Assembly: GCA_963783835.1 (NCBI GenBank)
Contig: CAWAOX010000019.1
Span: forward strand, 1 to 64,000
Direction: 5' to 3'
From: CAIQPS01 sp963783835
GTDB taxonomy: Bacteria; Actinomycetota; Thermoleophilia; RBG-16-64-13
Length of the DNA stretch: 64,000 nt
Positions 7,763-18,702 of this stretch are shown one piece after another (position 1 is the first letter of the stretch; each line of letters begins with the position of its first letter). Under the pieces are notes generated by a model. The model ran no database searches, was not told where the DNA came from, and saw nothing but the letters and a program-made list of their open reading frames with translations. A program made the translations under genes and the position numbers.

Positions 7763-10210
7763 ATGATTGAACAATCAAGACAAAGCACCAGCCTGGGCTT
7801 GGCGAAGACGCTGGTCGTCGTCCTCGTACTGGGGATGCTGATCGCGCTCGTCGGCGCTGCCGCCGCCATGGCCGAGCCTTCAGATCAAGGCCAGACCACG
7901 AGCCGGGCGGATGGGCTCGGAGCCGTCATCTATGTCGATGGAGCGGCCCTCGGTCTAAACGACGGCACCTCATGGGCGAACGCCTATACGGACCTCCAGG
8001 CAGCGCTGAAGGTTGCAGTGGCCGGGGATCAGATCTGGGTAGCCGAAGGAACCTATTACCCCGTGGCCTACATGGACCCCACCAGTCGCAACGTCTCTTT
8101 TCAGCTAGTGAAATATGTGGAGCTTTATGGGGGCTTCTCGGGGGACGAGCAGAGCCTCGGCGAGCGGGATTGGCAGAACAACCTGACGATTCTCAGCGGC
8201 AACATCGGCAGTCCTACGGCTAACTCGGACAATAGCAAGGTGGTTGTGCGCGGAGCTGACTTTGCTGTACTCGACGGATTCATCATCCAGGATGGCAACT
8301 CCGCGCCACCTCCGGCGTCAGGTCCCCCCACCGCGCCTGTGCCGCCCAGGCACGTCACACCCGAGCAGATTCTTAACAGGGGCAATTCCGGCGCCGGGCT
8401 TTCGAACCACCAGGCAGCCACCATCGTGCGCAACACGATCATCCAGAACTGCCGCGCCGGCAAGGGCGGGGGCGTGTACAACATGACCGCCACCGCGCCG
8501 GGAGTCACGACGCTCTCTCCAGTGTTCATCAACGTGACCATCCGCAACAACTACGCTGGCGGTCGAGGCGCGGGCATGATGAACGATCTGGGCACCAACC
8601 CGGTCATCATCAACTGCACGTTCGAGGGAAACCACTGCGATACTAAGGGCGGCGGCCTCTACAACGACTTCGGTTGCTCGCCTCTGATCATGAACTCGGT
8701 GTTTCACGATAACTCCGCCGCTCTCGCTCCCGCGATCGGCAATGACGGCACTTCGTGCCCCGTCATCGTTGGTTGCACCATCACCGGCAACACAGCTACG
8801 GGATTCGGTGCCGGACTGGCCCAGGGATCTTACAACGCCAACTTCCCAGAATGGGCGAACATGCCCACCGTGATGACCTCTGTGATCAAGGACAATGTCT
8901 CCTTGACCGGTGGACCGGCGAATATCTTCACGTGGGGCGATTCCTGGGTCGTTTCACACATGTCCGAGATCGAAGGCTGGGACTACTCCAGCACGAGCGT
9001 GCCCCAGCAGGGAGCGATCGCCCTGGCCCGCAACATCGCTGGCCTGGATGCCAAGACCATCTGGGATCGCTACCGCGCTGCCATACTCGCTTTCACGCCG
9101 ACGGGTGACGCGATTGAACTGGATCCCGACCGGCCCACGTTTGGAGTGGACTTCCCGTTTGTCACAGACATCACGGTCCCCGACAGGGTGTTCTATGTGG
9201 ATTCGGGCTCCCATGCGAAGGGCGCGAACGGGACCTCATGGACGAAGGCCTTCACCGACCTGCAGGCGGGCATTGACGCAGCCTACAGAGCCGGCGGCGG
9301 GGAGGTATGGGTAGCAGCGGGTACCTACTACCCCGGCAAGGCTCGCGCGGCCTCCTTCGTGATGAAAGAATACGTCGCCATCTACGGTGGATTCTCGGGC
9401 AACGAGACTTCCCTGTCTCAGAGAGACTGGGAGAGCAACCAGACCATCCTGAGCGGAAACATCGGAGACGCGGCGGATGACAACGACAACGTCTACCATG
9501 TTGTCAAAGGGAGCCTGAACGCCATCCTGGATGGTTTCGTGGTCCGGGACGGTCGTGCCGATGGGGCAATCCGTGACGGCTACGGTGGCGGCATGTTCAA
9601 CTGGAGCCATGACGCTTCGGCCATCGTCCGGAATACCACTTTCACGAGCAACTATGCCCGCGACGGCGGCGCGATCTTCAACTTCCAGGACTGCTATGCC
9701 TACTTCAAGAACGTTACCATCACGGAAAACAGCGCGGAGATGGGCGGAGCGATGTCCTGCCGGTTTGGTGCGAGCATCCGGATGGACGACTCGCTCATCG
9801 AGGACAACTTCGCCGAGTATCGTGCCGGCGGAGTGGTGGTCAACTATGGGTCCAACGCCCAGTTCTCCAACGTGCAATTCTTAGGTAACGAGACCAACGG
9901 CTGCGGGGGCGCAGTGTGGACAGATGACCAGGCCTCGCAGTACGGAGGAACCAAGCCGCTGTTCAGCGGCTGTACCTTCACAGCCAACATCGCCGGCTTC
10001 GACGGCGGTGCTGTGGCCAACTACGACGGCGGTTGGACGACGGTCGACGGCTGCACCTTCTCGCAGAATGCAGCCCCCAAAGGTGGCGACCTTTCCAACA
10101 CCCTCGGGGCCAGCCTCTTCGTTGAAACAAACAACGTCGGTCTGGTCAGTGTATACACCGACGGGACCTCATGGACAGGTCCCACTCCGCCTCCGCCCTC
10201 GACTCCATAG
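7763..10210 (+). CDS. Secreted right-handed beta-helix repeat protein, paralogue of the preceding gene
   Basis: An 815-residue protein with a signal segment (SLGLAKTLVVVLVLGMLIALVGAAAAMA) followed by two modules that each begin VIYVDGAALG- or VFYVDSGSHA-...SWxxAxTDLQAG, then QIWVAEGTYYP and ELYGGFSG. The middle region (HVTPEQILNRGNSGAGLS, NCRAGKGGGVYNMT) is specifically shared with the unexported paralogue at 19871-22153. The start is ATG 7763 with AGAAGGGAG upstream. It lies 111 nt after the first beta-helix gene, probably on the same transcript, and ends before a strong terminator. It is likely extracytoplasmic and cell-surface or secreted. The ligand is unknown. Confidence 0.8.
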   Translation: MIEQSRQSTSLGLAKTLVVVLVLGMLIALVGAAAAMAEPSDQGQTTSRADGLGAVIYVDGAALGLNDGTSWANAYTDLQAALKVAVAGDQIWVAEGTYYPVAYMDPTSRNVSFQLVKYVELYGGFSGDEQSLGERDWQNNLTILSGNIGSPTANSDNSKVVVRGADFAVLDGFIIQDGNSAPPPASGPPTAPVPPRHVTPEQILNRGNSGAGLSNHQAATIVRNTIIQNCRAGKGGGVYNMTATAPGVTTLSPVFINVTIRNNYAGGRGAGMMNDLGTNPVIINCTFEGNHCDTKGGGLYNDFGCSPLIMNSVFHDNSAALAPAIGNDGTSCPVIVGCTITGNTATGFGAGLAQGSYNANFPEWANMPTVMTSVIKDNVSLTGGPANIFTWGDSWVVSHMSEIEGWDYSSTSVPQQGAIALARNIAGLDAKTIWDRYRAAILAFTPTGDAIELDPDRPTFGVDFPFVTDITVPDRVFYVDSGSHAKGANGTSWTKAFTDLQAGIDAAYRAGGGEVWVAAGTYYPGKARAASFVMKEYVAIYGGFSGNETSLSQRDWESNQTILSGNIGDAADDNDNVYHVVKGSLNAILDGFVVRDGRADGAIRDGYGGGMFNWSHDASAIVRNTTFTSNYARDGGAIFNFQDCYAYFKNVTITENSAEMGGAMSCRFGASIRMDDSLIEDNFAEYRAGGVVVNYGSNAQFSNVQFLGNETNGCGGAVWTDDQASQYGGTKPLFSGCTFTANIAGFDGGAVANYDGGWTTVDGCTFSQNAAPKGGDLSNTLGASLFVETNNVGLVSVYTDGTSWTGPTPPPPSTP

Positions 10211-10270
10211 GATGCGGGTCAAAACTGGCGGCTGACGGCCACGCCGTAGCGCCGTAAGTCCGTTCTCAGA

Positions 10271-10304
10271 CGAGGCCCCTCGCGATGAATCGCGAGGGGC
10301 CTCG
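10271..10304 (+). terminator. Strong hairpin terminator after the beta-helix genes
   Basis: A 16-bp perfect inverted repeat, 10271-10286 with 10289-10304 (CGAGGCCCCTCGCGAT and its complement), followed by TTGTCGTT. It sits between convergent transcription units. Confidence 0.8.
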
Positions 10305-10366
10305 TTGTCGTTACGACCGTGTCCGCGGAGGGCATCAACTCCGCAGATCCTGACCCGCTACCATAA

Positions 10367-10396
10367 GAAGAGCCCTGCGATGACGCAGGGCTCTTC
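10367..10396 (-). terminator. Hairpin, probable terminator of the transhydroxylase operon
   Basis: A 13-bp stem GAAGAGCCCTGCG / CGCAGGGCTCTTC (10367-10379 and 10384-10396) with a 4-nt loop, about 80 nt beyond the beta-subunit stop codon on the minus strand. The following T-run is poor, so it could also act bidirectionally. Confidence 0.55.
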
Positions 10397-10475
10397 GCTA
10401 CCCGATCTATTTAGCTGCTCTGATGCCCGGCGGCCCAAGCCCGTTTCGTGGCATAGGCGGCGCCTAGCTCGCCGC

Positions 10476-11308
10476 CTATGCCTTCCAGAGCTCTATATCG
10501 CCCAGGTTCTGGTCGGCAGCGGTGGCGTCGATGGGTCCCAGCTTCTTGGCCAGATAACCGGGCTTCTCGATGAGCAGGGTGTAGCTGCCGTCCTCGAGAC
10601 CCTTCAGCCAGAAGTCGCCGTAGTTGTCGGTCTGGACGGTCAGGGTCTCCCCCGTCTCCCGATTGGTGGCGGTGACGGTCGCCCCTTCCAGGCATTCGTC
10701 GGCCTGCGGGTCGAAGACGGCGCCGGCGATCCACTTCTTAGGCAGGTGGAGGTAGTAGACCCGAGGACGGGTGGGAAGCTCGGGCTTGAGGAGCTGAGCG
10801 CCTGGGCGATCTTCTCCTTGATGGCGGGGTCGTCTTCTTCCCCGAAGGTGAAGGCGCCGGTGGGGCAGGCATCCGAGCAGCGGGTCTCGGTCCAGCCCCG
10901 GTCGAGGAGGTGAGCGCAGAAGGTGCACTTCTGGGCGATGTTCAAGTCGTCGTTATAGTAGATGACGTTCTCGTAGGGGCAGGCGGCTATGCACATCTTG
11001 TTGCCCCGGCATTTCTCCGGGTCGATGATGACGATACCGTCAGGGCGGCGGTAGATGGCGCTCGCGTTGCAGGCCTCGATGCAGGGGGCGTTCTCGCAGT
11101 GCTGGCAGATGCTGTGGTGGTAGGTGACCTGGACTTTGGGTACCGTGCCCCGCTCCAGGTTGATGACCTTGTTCCAGAACTGGCCGGTGTCGGGCTGGGG
11201 TTTGGCGATCGGGGTCCAGTCGTTGCCCACGTGCTCGTCTTTGCAGCTGATCTGGCAGTTGTGGCAGCCGTTGCAGATGGCCAGGTCGATGATCATGACC
11301 TTGCCCAT
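10476..11308 (-). CDS. Transhydroxylase beta subunit, three [4Fe-4S] clusters (AthS-like), with one frameshift
   Basis: Electron-transfer subunit of a pyrogallol-phloroglucinol transhydroxylase-like enzyme. It starts MGKVMIIDLAICNGCHNC and has twelve cysteines in four blocks: CNGCHNCQISC, CQHCENAPCIEAC, CRGNKMCIAAC and CTFC...CSDAC. That is enough for three cubane clusters. The C-terminal 90 residues (PELPTRPRVYYLHLPKKW..., GATVTATNRETGETLTV...) form an Ig-like/carboxypeptidase-regulatory-type domain, exactly as in AthS of Pelobacter acidigallici. The frame breaks near 10798, where one missing base would restore IAQAL-QLLKPELPTRP. With that base the product is 277 residues, close to the known subunit. 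The ATG overlaps the alpha-subunit stop (TAATG). Confidence 0.8.
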
Positions 11309-13922
11309 TAGAGACTCCCCTCGGTGAATCCGGCCAGGCACGGCCCGGCGGTGATGTGACATTCTCTCGCGAATGCGTCCGGGATACTTGGCCTCGAGCG
11401 CTTCCAAGTCGGCTTTCTCGACTTCGGCCAGGAAGCCGGAGACGGCCATTCCAACCGTGTTCTTGGAGGTGCAATTGCGCGGGACGATCGTGTTGATGAC
11501 GCCGCCCCGATCGATCTCACCGGGGGCGATGGGGTCGTACTTGGCCCCATGATCGATCCCCACAGCCCCCGGCACGATGCGCTCCGTCACATATGCCCCG
11601 GCCAGCACCGTCCCCCGCTCGTTGAAGATGCTGACTACGTCGCCCTTCTTGATGCCGCGCGCGGCCGCATCAGCGGGGTTCATCCACAGCGGGTGATACT
11701 GATACCCGTCGGCCCTCGACCTTGCAGGTGTCGATCTCCCGGAACCAGGTGACGTCGTCGTGCTGCGAGTGCACCCCCCAGCGCGGATGGTTGCTCATGA
11801 CCAGCAGGGGATACTTCTTGCTCCGTTCGGTCCCGATGGTCTCCTGGTGAGACACACCCTCCGGGATCCACTTGGGCACCGGCGGCCGCTCTTCGTCGTC
11901 GGGGAAGTTCTCGGCGAGGCCGGTGGCGTAGAACTCGATCTTGCCGGTGGGCGTGGAGAGCGGGTGTTTCTCCGGATCCTCGTAGAACTCGATGAGCCCG
12001 GCGGGGATGCTCTCCCAGTCGGGGTCGGTCGGGATGACGTAGTAGCCCTTCTCGTTGAAGTCCTCCCAGCTGATCTTGTCCGCCGACCCGCAAGCCTCGT
12101 AGCCCTGCCTGATGATCTCGGGTACGCTCAATCCGCCCGTGTACTCCTGCAACAGCCCCAAGCGCTCGGCGATCTTGCAGACGATCTCGTAGTCGCTGAA
12201 AGACTCACCCAGGGAGTCCATGCACTGTGGCTGTGGGTAGACGAGGTCCATCTGCCCGCTGAAGACGTCGCTGCCGATATCCTCTTCTTCCAGCTTGGTA
12301 TTGACCGGCAGGAGGACATCGGCGAAGAGGGCGTCGTTCTCGATCCAGGGGTGCTGGCAGACGATGAACTCGATCGATTCATCGCGCATGGCCCGGATGT
12401 AGTTGTTGCCGTCGTTCCAGCACGTGATCCAAGAGGGGGAGTCGGTCCAGATCATATGGATCTTGGAGCAATCGTCGGCCGGGTACTTGTAATGGACGAA
12501 CTGCTCCTCCCGGTCACTCCGCATGCCGTACCTGTTGCCGTACCACTCACCCTTGCCTTCAAGGATAAGCGTGGGCACCAGGGTCTTGGGGATCGCAGCC
12601 GCATTGGGGCTGAACTCGGGCGGCCCGTCTCCCCGGTGGGCGACTTTTAGATCGGTGGCCCACATGGGCTTCGGCGCCGACTGGTATTCAGGCTTGAGCT
12701 CCAGAGCCCACTCGATCATCTTGGCCTGGTTGGCTCCAGGCTTGCCCAGCCCCTGCATGGCCAGGCAGAGCACCTGCAAACGAGCGGGTTCGGTGGAGTA
12801 CGGGCCGCGGATGCCGGGGCCTCCGTTGCCAATGACCACAGTGGTGCGCTTGGAGGCCCATTCGTCGGCGAGAGCCTTGATGACGCGCGCGGTCACGCCC
12901 GTGATGGGGGCCGCCCATTCTGCGCTCTTGGGCACCCCGTCCTCGTCACCCATCACGTAGGCCTCGAACTTGTCGACGCCGTAAGCGTGGGTGGCGAGGT
13001 ACTCCTTGTCGTAGGTGCCTTGCTCGAACCACCGGTGGGCGATGGCGAGATAGAGCGCTGCGTCGGTATTGGGTAGGATAGGGATCCACCGATCAGCGTG
13101 CACCGCGGCGGCGTAGTTGAGATCGGGTGCGATGTAGATCTGCTTGATGCCGAGCTCGGTCCACCAGTAGCTCAGCCGGCTGCACAGCTGCCCGCCCCAT
13201 CCCCACGTGGTGGTCTCCTGGTCGCATCCCCAGAACAGCAGGAGTTCGGCGTTCTTGGCGATGTCGTAGAGCAGGTTTGCCTGGGGCGTTTGCTGACCCA
13301 GCGCCTCGCAACCCCACACGTGCTTGGCACCCCACCACCAGCCTTCCCAGCTGTCAGCGTTTCGGACCTGGTGAGTAAAACCCCCGAACAGGCGCAGCAG
13401 CTTGCGGCCGCAGCCGTGGGGACCGTGCACGCACTTGTTATCGCCGTGCTGATCGTTCTGGTAGAGGATCGCCGTTGGTCCGTACGTCTCCTTAACCCGC
13501 AGCATTTCGCCCGTGATGATGTCGAGCGCCTGGTCCCAGCTGATACGCTCGTACTTGCTGACGCCGCGGTTCTGGATGTTCCGCTCGCCCTTGGGGTCGA
13601 AGTCCACCCGCTTCATGGGGTAGCGGATGCGGGCCGGCGAGAACACCCGCTTCTTGTAGGCCAGGCTCAGCGGAGGCGGCAGCGTCTTGTCGCCGGGCTC
13701 GAACGTCTTGCCCCGCGCGTGCATGACCCAGGGCTTGACTTCCTCCCTGGTGTACTGGTCGTAGTAGCGGGCGGGGCGAATGCGGAGGACTTTGCCGTCC
13801 TGCACGTCCACCATGCAGGCGTTGGCCCCCCAGCTGGCGCCGAGAAAGCTCATGTCGCGGACGACAGTCCTCTCGGCGGCTCCCTTCGCTAGACCCACTG
13901 CCTCGCCGGCTGATTCGTCCAT
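11308..13922 (-). CDS. Transhydroxylase alpha subunit, molybdopterin enzyme (AthL-like), with two frameshifts
   Basis: Catalytic subunit of the DMSO-reductase family, bis-MGD type, closest in my judgement to pyrogallol-phloroglucinol transhydroxylase (also resembling resorcinol hydroxylase). There is no N-terminal [4Fe-4S] cysteine motif and no Tat signal, as in AthL, so it is cytoplasmic. NADSWEGWWWGAKHVWG (from residue 188) carries the Asp-Ser pair expected at the Mo site, and a His lies near residue 159. The start is ATG 13922 with AAGGAGA upstream. Two single-base insertions are inferred: near 11715, restoring VEGDGYQYHPLWMNPADA, and near 11372, restoring KYPDAFARECH. With them removed the product is about 870 residues, ending in TAA that overlaps the beta start. 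An operator lies about 90 nt upstream. Confidence 0.8.
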
Positions 13923-14010
13923 GGTCGTCTCCTTCTAGCGTCTTCGGTCCTACGCCTGCAGTCAGTCCACACGTTCGCCAGGCGAGGCAGAGCTTCCACG
14001 TCTCGCCTGC

Positions 14011-14066
14011 TGATACATTCGTATCAGAATATCGTCGAATATGTCATAGTGCGGCACGCGTGTCAA
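14011..14066 (-). promoter_or_regulatory. Regulon operator and TTGACA promoter of the transhydroxylase operon
   Basis: Perfect palindrome CTGATAC-ATTC-GTATCAG (core TGATACATTCGTATCA, 14011-14026), 88 nt before the alpha-subunit ATG. On the minus strand TTGACA (14061-14066) lies 34 nt upstream, and CATATT follows TTGACA after 17 nt. The palindrome would then sit close to the transcription start. It is the best match of the five related sites. Confidence 0.75.
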
Positions 14067-14155
14067 CAGTGCACCCGAAGGGGCTGGCAAACGCCGTGCG
14101 AGCTGAGCCGCCTGGCCCAGTGTCGGCGGTCTGTGACGATCGAATCGGAGCCGGG

Positions 14156-14966
14156 TCAGAGAGCGGTCGGTGAGTCGCAGCCGAGATCTCTGGACAGAGC
14201 GACGGCTTCGGCCTGGGTTGCCTCCACATAGCGTCGCATGTCCCCCGCCCTTAGCCTCTCCGCCGGTACGACGACGGCCAGCGAGGCCCGGAGTTGCCCT
14301 AGCTGATCGCGGACCGGTACGGACATGCTGGAGATCCCGAGACGATTCTCTTCAAGATCGTAGGCGACACCTTCGCGCCTGATCTGGTCCAGCTGACGAA
14401 CCAGTGCTTCGGGGTCGTCAACGGTGTTCTTCGTCAATCGCGGCCATCCGGCGGCAACGCGCCTTTGTCGCTGAGCATCGTTCTTGAACGCGAGGAATAG
14501 CTTCGCATGCGAGTTGCTGAGGTCGTTAAGGGCCATCCCCATAGGAAGGTCCGGCTTGGACGCATGGGACGTGAGGACATGATCCACAACGACCACCCAG
14601 CCGCCGACTTCCACCCCAAGTGCCGTGGTTTCCCCAGTCGTCTTCGCGAGGCTTTCGAGATGGGGATGTGACAACCGTACCAGCTCGGAATGTGCCTGGG
14701 TCAGGTAGGCGACCGGGTACATCGCCGGCCCCAGATAATAACGACCGGTCTCGGGATCGACCGCCAGAAAGCGATCGTGCTCCAATGTCCTCAGGATCCG
14801 ATAGACACTGGCCCTGTTCAGTCCAGTCGCCTCGACCAGTTCGGCCAGATTCCATTCCGGGCGCTCCCGCGTGAACAAGGTAAGAAGATGGAGCGCCTTC
14901 GAAACGGAGGCGACCAGTACACCTCCGGCGACCCGCGCCGCCCAGTTCTACCAACTCGTCACTCAC
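14156..14966 (-). CDS. IclR-family transcriptional regulator
   Basis: DNA-binding regulator with an N-terminal winged helix (NLAELVEATGLNRASVYRILRTLEHDRFL) and the C-terminal IclR effector domain (ETTALGVEVGGWVVVVDHV, then GVAYDLEENRLGISSMSVPV and LRASLAVVVPAERL). A TTG at 14878 gives an open frame, but it cuts off the first helix. The same frame continues upstream as ASVSKALHLLTLF, typical IclR sequence, to a TAG at 14948-14950. A GTG at 14966 reached through one frameshift near 14930 would give a normal 269-residue protein, so I mark that as the likely gene. It follows the ABC exporter genes by 28 nt. It is the only regulator inside the 10.5-44.2 kb region and the natural candidate to bind the shared palindrome. 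Confidence 0.85.
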
Positions 14967-14994
14967 CCATCCACAGACAGCGTGCGGAAGTCCC

Positions 14995-16839
14995 TCATGC
15001 CCCCTCCTTCTCGCTTTCGGCCCGGAACTGCCGGTGGTACAGGTCGGCATAGCTGCCCTTGGCCACCAACAGCCGCTCATGAGTGCCCCGCTCGACGATC
15101 TGCCCGTGGTCGATCACCAGGATCTGGTGGGCCCGCCGGACCGTCGACAGCCTGTGGGCTATCACCACCGTCGTCCGTCCTTCCATTATCCGCTCGAGAC
15201 TTTGCTGCAACACCCGCTCGGTCAGCGTGTCCACGCTCGCCGTGGCCTCATCCAAGACCAGGATCAGCGGGTCGTGGAGCACGGCCCGGGCGAAAGCCAC
15301 TAGTTGCCGCTGCCCCTGACTGAGATTGCCGCCCCGTTCCCCGACCGAATGGCTGTAGCCATCTGCCAGCTTGACGATGAACGTGTGAGCTCCCGCGATC
15401 GTAGCCGCCTCCGCCACTTCTTCGTCGGTGGCGTCCAGCCGGCCGTAGCGGATGTTGTCGGCGATGCTCCCCGAGAACAGGAACGGGTCTTGCGGCACCA
15501 AAGCTATGCGCGAGCGGAGAGAGGCCTGGGTCACGGCCCGGACATCGAACCCATCGACTGCGACTGAACCCTCATCCACGTCGTAGAACCGAAGCAGGAG
15601 GTTTATCACCGTGCTCTTGCCACCACCGGTCGGTCCTACCAGCGCCACCGTCTCCCCGGGTTCGGCCACGAAGCTCACGCCATGCAGCACCGGCTCCTTC
15701 GGCAGGTACGAGAACGAGACGTCAGTGAACTCGATCCGCCCTCTGGGCTGCGCGCCGCCGAGCGGACCGCTCGCACCCGCCAGAGCGTCCTCAAGACTCA
15801 CGGCCCCGGGCCGGTCGACCACCTTGGGCTGCTGGTCCACCAGGTCGAAGATCCTCTCGGCCGCCGCCAGAGTGGACTGCAACTGCGCGTAGAACATCGA
15901 GAGGAGTTGCAGCGGACGGAAGAACAGCTGCACGTAGGCAAGGAAGGCGACGACCACGCCGACACTTGCCGCGGGAGGTTCCTGGAGAGCGAGGTAGCCT
16001 CCAACGGCGGCCACCATGGCCATCGCCAGCATGCCGAGGAGGTCGAGGACGGGCGTGAACGCGCTGGTGATGGCGACGGCGGTGATGTTCGCGTCCCGGT
16101 TGACCGCGTTCAGCTCCCGGAAGCGCTCGGTGGTCACGTCGACGCGATTGAAGGCCTGGGTCACCCGTACCGCGGCAAGGTCTTCCTGCAGATTCGCGCT
16201 GACGTCGCCGATCGTCTGCCGCGTGTAGCGGAAAGAGCGACGGGCCAGTCGGGAGAAGATCCGCGCCACGCCGATGGTAAGGGGGACCGCGATGAACGTG
16301 ACCAGCGCCAGCCTCCATTCCAGGATGAGCATGGCGACGGAGATGCCGATCAGCCCGAAGAGACCGCCGATGGTAGGGCTGAGGACGCCGGGAGAAAGCG
16401 TCCCGTCGAGGGTCTGGACGTCGTTCACCAACCGGCTCATCAGATCGCCGGTGTCGTGCTGGTGGAAGTACTGCAGATCGAGTCTCTGCAGGGAAGTGGA
16501 GATCAGCGTCCGGAAGCGTTTCATCAGCCTTTGGCCGATCTTTCCCAGCAGCCGCTCCTGGCTGCGGTTGGTGACGTAGAGCAGGAGGTAGGTGACAAGC
16601 AGGGCGATCATCAACTCGGTGAGCAGCTTGATATCGCCTTCGATCACCGCCGAGTCGATGGCCACCCCGATGAGGACCGGGCCGACCGCCGTGAGCGCCG
16701 CCCCTATCATTACCACCACAAGGGCTCCGGCGATCGCCCGCCGCATGTCCCTCAGGTACGACCACATCCGCAGCAGCACGTGACCCGCATCTCCGGGCCG
16801 CTCCTCCGCCCCCAGGGCCATCATGCCCGGCCGTCTCAT
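14995..16839 (-). CDS. ABC exporter half-transporter, catalytically competent NBD
   Basis: A 614-residue fused TMD-NBD protein of the multidrug/lipid exporter type. There are about six membrane helices in residues 20-320. The ATPase domain carries Walker A GPTGGGKST, Q-loop VPQDPFLF, signature LSQGQRQ, Walker B LILVLDEATASVD with the catalytic Glu, and H-loop IAHRLSTV. The start at ATG 16839 overlaps the stop of the partner gene (ATGA) with GGGAG upstream; an in-frame ATG at 16860 is less likely. It pairs with the next gene as a heterodimer of the BmrC/D or TM287/288 type. The substrate is unknown; location in the regulon suggests export of toxic phenolics or another pathway compound. Confidence 0.88.
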   Translation of the reverse strand: MRRPGMMALGAEERPGDAGHVLLRMWSYLRDMRRAIAGALVVVMIGAALTAVGPVLIGVAIDSAVIEGDIKLLTELMIALLVTYLLLYVTNRSQERLLGKIGQRLMKRFRTLISTSLQRLDLQYFHQHDTGDLMSRLVNDVQTLDGTLSPGVLSPTIGGLFGLIGISVAMLILEWRLALVTFIAVPLTIGVARIFSRLARRSFRYTRQTIGDVSANLQEDLAAVRVTQAFNRVDVTTERFRELNAVNRDANITAVAITSAFTPVLDLLGMLAMAMVAAVGGYLALQEPPAASVGVVVAFLAYVQLFFRPLQLLSMFYAQLQSTLAAAERIFDLVDQQPKVVDRPGAVSLEDALAGASGPLGGAQPRGRIEFTDVSFSYLPKEPVLHGVSFVAEPGETVALVGPTGGGKSTVINLLLRFYDVDEGSVAVDGFDVRAVTQASLRSRIALVPQDPFLFSGSIADNIRYGRLDATDEEVAEAATIAGAHTFIVKLADGYSHSVGERGGNLSQGQRQLVAFARAVLHDPLILVLDEATASVDTLTERVLQQSLERIMEGRTTVVIAHRLSTVRRAHQILVIDHGQIVERGTHERLLVAKGSYADLYHRQFRAESEKEGA

Positions 16840-18651
16840 GCCTGCTCCCCTATCGACCACACGAACCCGGCCCCGGTCCCGAGAGCCGGCGGTTCGGGTT
16901 CAAGTTGAGAGTCGACGATCTCGCCATAGAGCGGGCTGTCGCGCAGCAGGTCGTCGTGACCTCCGTCCGCCACTATCCTCCCCCCGTCAAGGACCAGGAT
17001 GCGGTCGGCGCGAATGACCGTCGAGACGCGATGGGCGATCACAAGCGAGGTGCGGCCCACCATGAGCTGTTCCAGAGCTCTTTGCAGGTCACGTTCCGTG
17101 TTGGCATCGACCGAGCTGGTGGCGTCGTCGAGCAACAAGATGACGGGATCCACCAGCAAGGTCCGGGCGATCGAGAGGCGCTGGCGCTGACCACCCGAAA
17201 GGGTGACGACCGCGCTCCCCGACCTTGCTGTCATACCCAGCCGGGAGAGCCATGATGAAATCGTGTGCCTGGGCGGCTCGCGCGGCCGCAACGATCTCGT
17301 CATCAGTGGCGTCCGGCCGGCCGAAGGCGATGTTATCCCTGATGGTCCCGCCGAAGAGCGTCGACTCCTGGAGAACTATGCCGATGTGAGCCCGGAGACT
17401 GGCAAGGGTCACCTCCCGGATATCGATGCCGTCCACCCGGATGGACCCTTTCTGGATGTCGTAGAAGCGCGGCACCAGGTTGACCATGGTCGACTTCCCG
17501 GATCCGGTGGAGCCGACGAGAGCAACGCTCTCTCCAGGGAGGATGTCAACGCTCACGTCGTCAAGAACGTCGTCCCGCTGGCCGGCGTAGCGGAACGACA
17601 CGTGGTCGAAACTCAGGCGGCCTTTGATGAGACCAAGTTCGCCGGCCCCGGGCTTGTCGCTCACTTCGCTCTGGGTGTCCATTACCTCGAAGACCCTGAC
17701 CGCGCTGGCGCCTGCGCGAGACATGAGACCGCCCACCATTCCCAGTGGGTACACCTGGGTGAGCATGAAGGCCAGGTAGGTCGTGAAAGCAACCAGGGAA
17801 CCGACGCTCATCTCTCCAGCGATCACCAGGCTGCCTCCGTACCACACGACCGCCAGGTTCCCCAGACTGCCGGCCAGGAAGATGAGAGGCATGGTCGCCG
17901 ACATCCCCCAAAGGACGCGAAGGCTTTGCCCGTACAACTCCTCGTTGGCCGCTTCGTAGCGGTCCCGCTCGTAGGCCTCGCGACCGAAGGCCTTGACCAC
18001 CGCCACCCCGGCCAGGTTCTCCTGGAGGATGGCGAGGAGTTTCCCCCACCCTTGCTGCCTGCCCGTGTGGAGCGGGAAGATACGGGTCACCAGGACCCAG
18101 AAGACGATGAAGATGATCACCACCGAAACGAAGGTCACGACTGCCAGCCGGGGCTCGAGCACTACCAGCAGAACGAGAGTGCCGGCCATGGTGATGATGG
18201 CGGCGCTGAGGTTGACCAGACCGACTCCGCAGAACTGGCGGACGTTCTCGACGTCGGAAGTCATCCGCGTCATCAGTTGCCCGGTCTGGGCCCGGTCGTG
18301 ATAGCCGAAGGACAGCCGGTGCAGTTTGACGAACAGGTCGTTGCGCAGGTCGAAAGCGACACCCTGGCCGACCTTTTCAGAAAGGTAACCCTGGAAGAAG
18401 GAGAAGACCCCGCGCACCAGAGCCAGCCCGAAGAGGGCGGCGGAGGGGATCGCCACCCACTGCCAATCGCCCCCCTCTATTCCCTTGTCGATGAGTAGCC
18501 GGATGAACTGTGGCGCGACGAGGGTGAGCCCCACCACCGCGAGAACCGAACCGAAAGCGCCGGCGACGCTTGAGGCACGGGGCCTCAGGTAGCGGAATGA
18601 CCGGCCCAGTTCGGTGAAGGAGACGCCTCGACGGTGAGCGGTCCTAGCCAT
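16836..18651 (-). CDS. ABC exporter half-transporter, degenerate NBD, with one frameshift
   Basis: Partner of the preceding exporter subunit. The TMD (residues about 20-320) is followed by Walker A GSTGSGKST, Q-loop VLQESTLFG and, after a frame break near 17205, LSGGQRQRLSIART, Walker B VILLLDDATSSVD and IAHRVSTV. Asp replaces the catalytic Glu after Walker B, the hallmark of the non-hydrolysing site in heterodimeric exporters. The break is between VGERG and VTLSGG; removing one base gives a 604-residue protein. As the rest is fully conserved, the indel may be a sequencing error. It is preceded by an MBL hydrolase gene 51 nt upstream in the same operon. Confidence 0.82.
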
Positions 18652-18702
18652 GACACGCTTCAGCGGCTGTACTCATGCATCTCCATCGGTCGTCGTGGCG
18701 GC

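Noticed and set aside
10640..11683. A single fusion of the transhydroxylase alpha C-terminus with the beta subunit
   Set aside because: The two are in one frame only because of an inferred extra base near 11372; in the corrected frame alpha ends with a TAA overlapping the beta ATG.
15682..16908. 408-codon open frame opposite the ABC exporter gene
   Set aside because: His/Asp/Arg-rich composition typical of an antisense frame; the ABC motifs on the minus strand decide.
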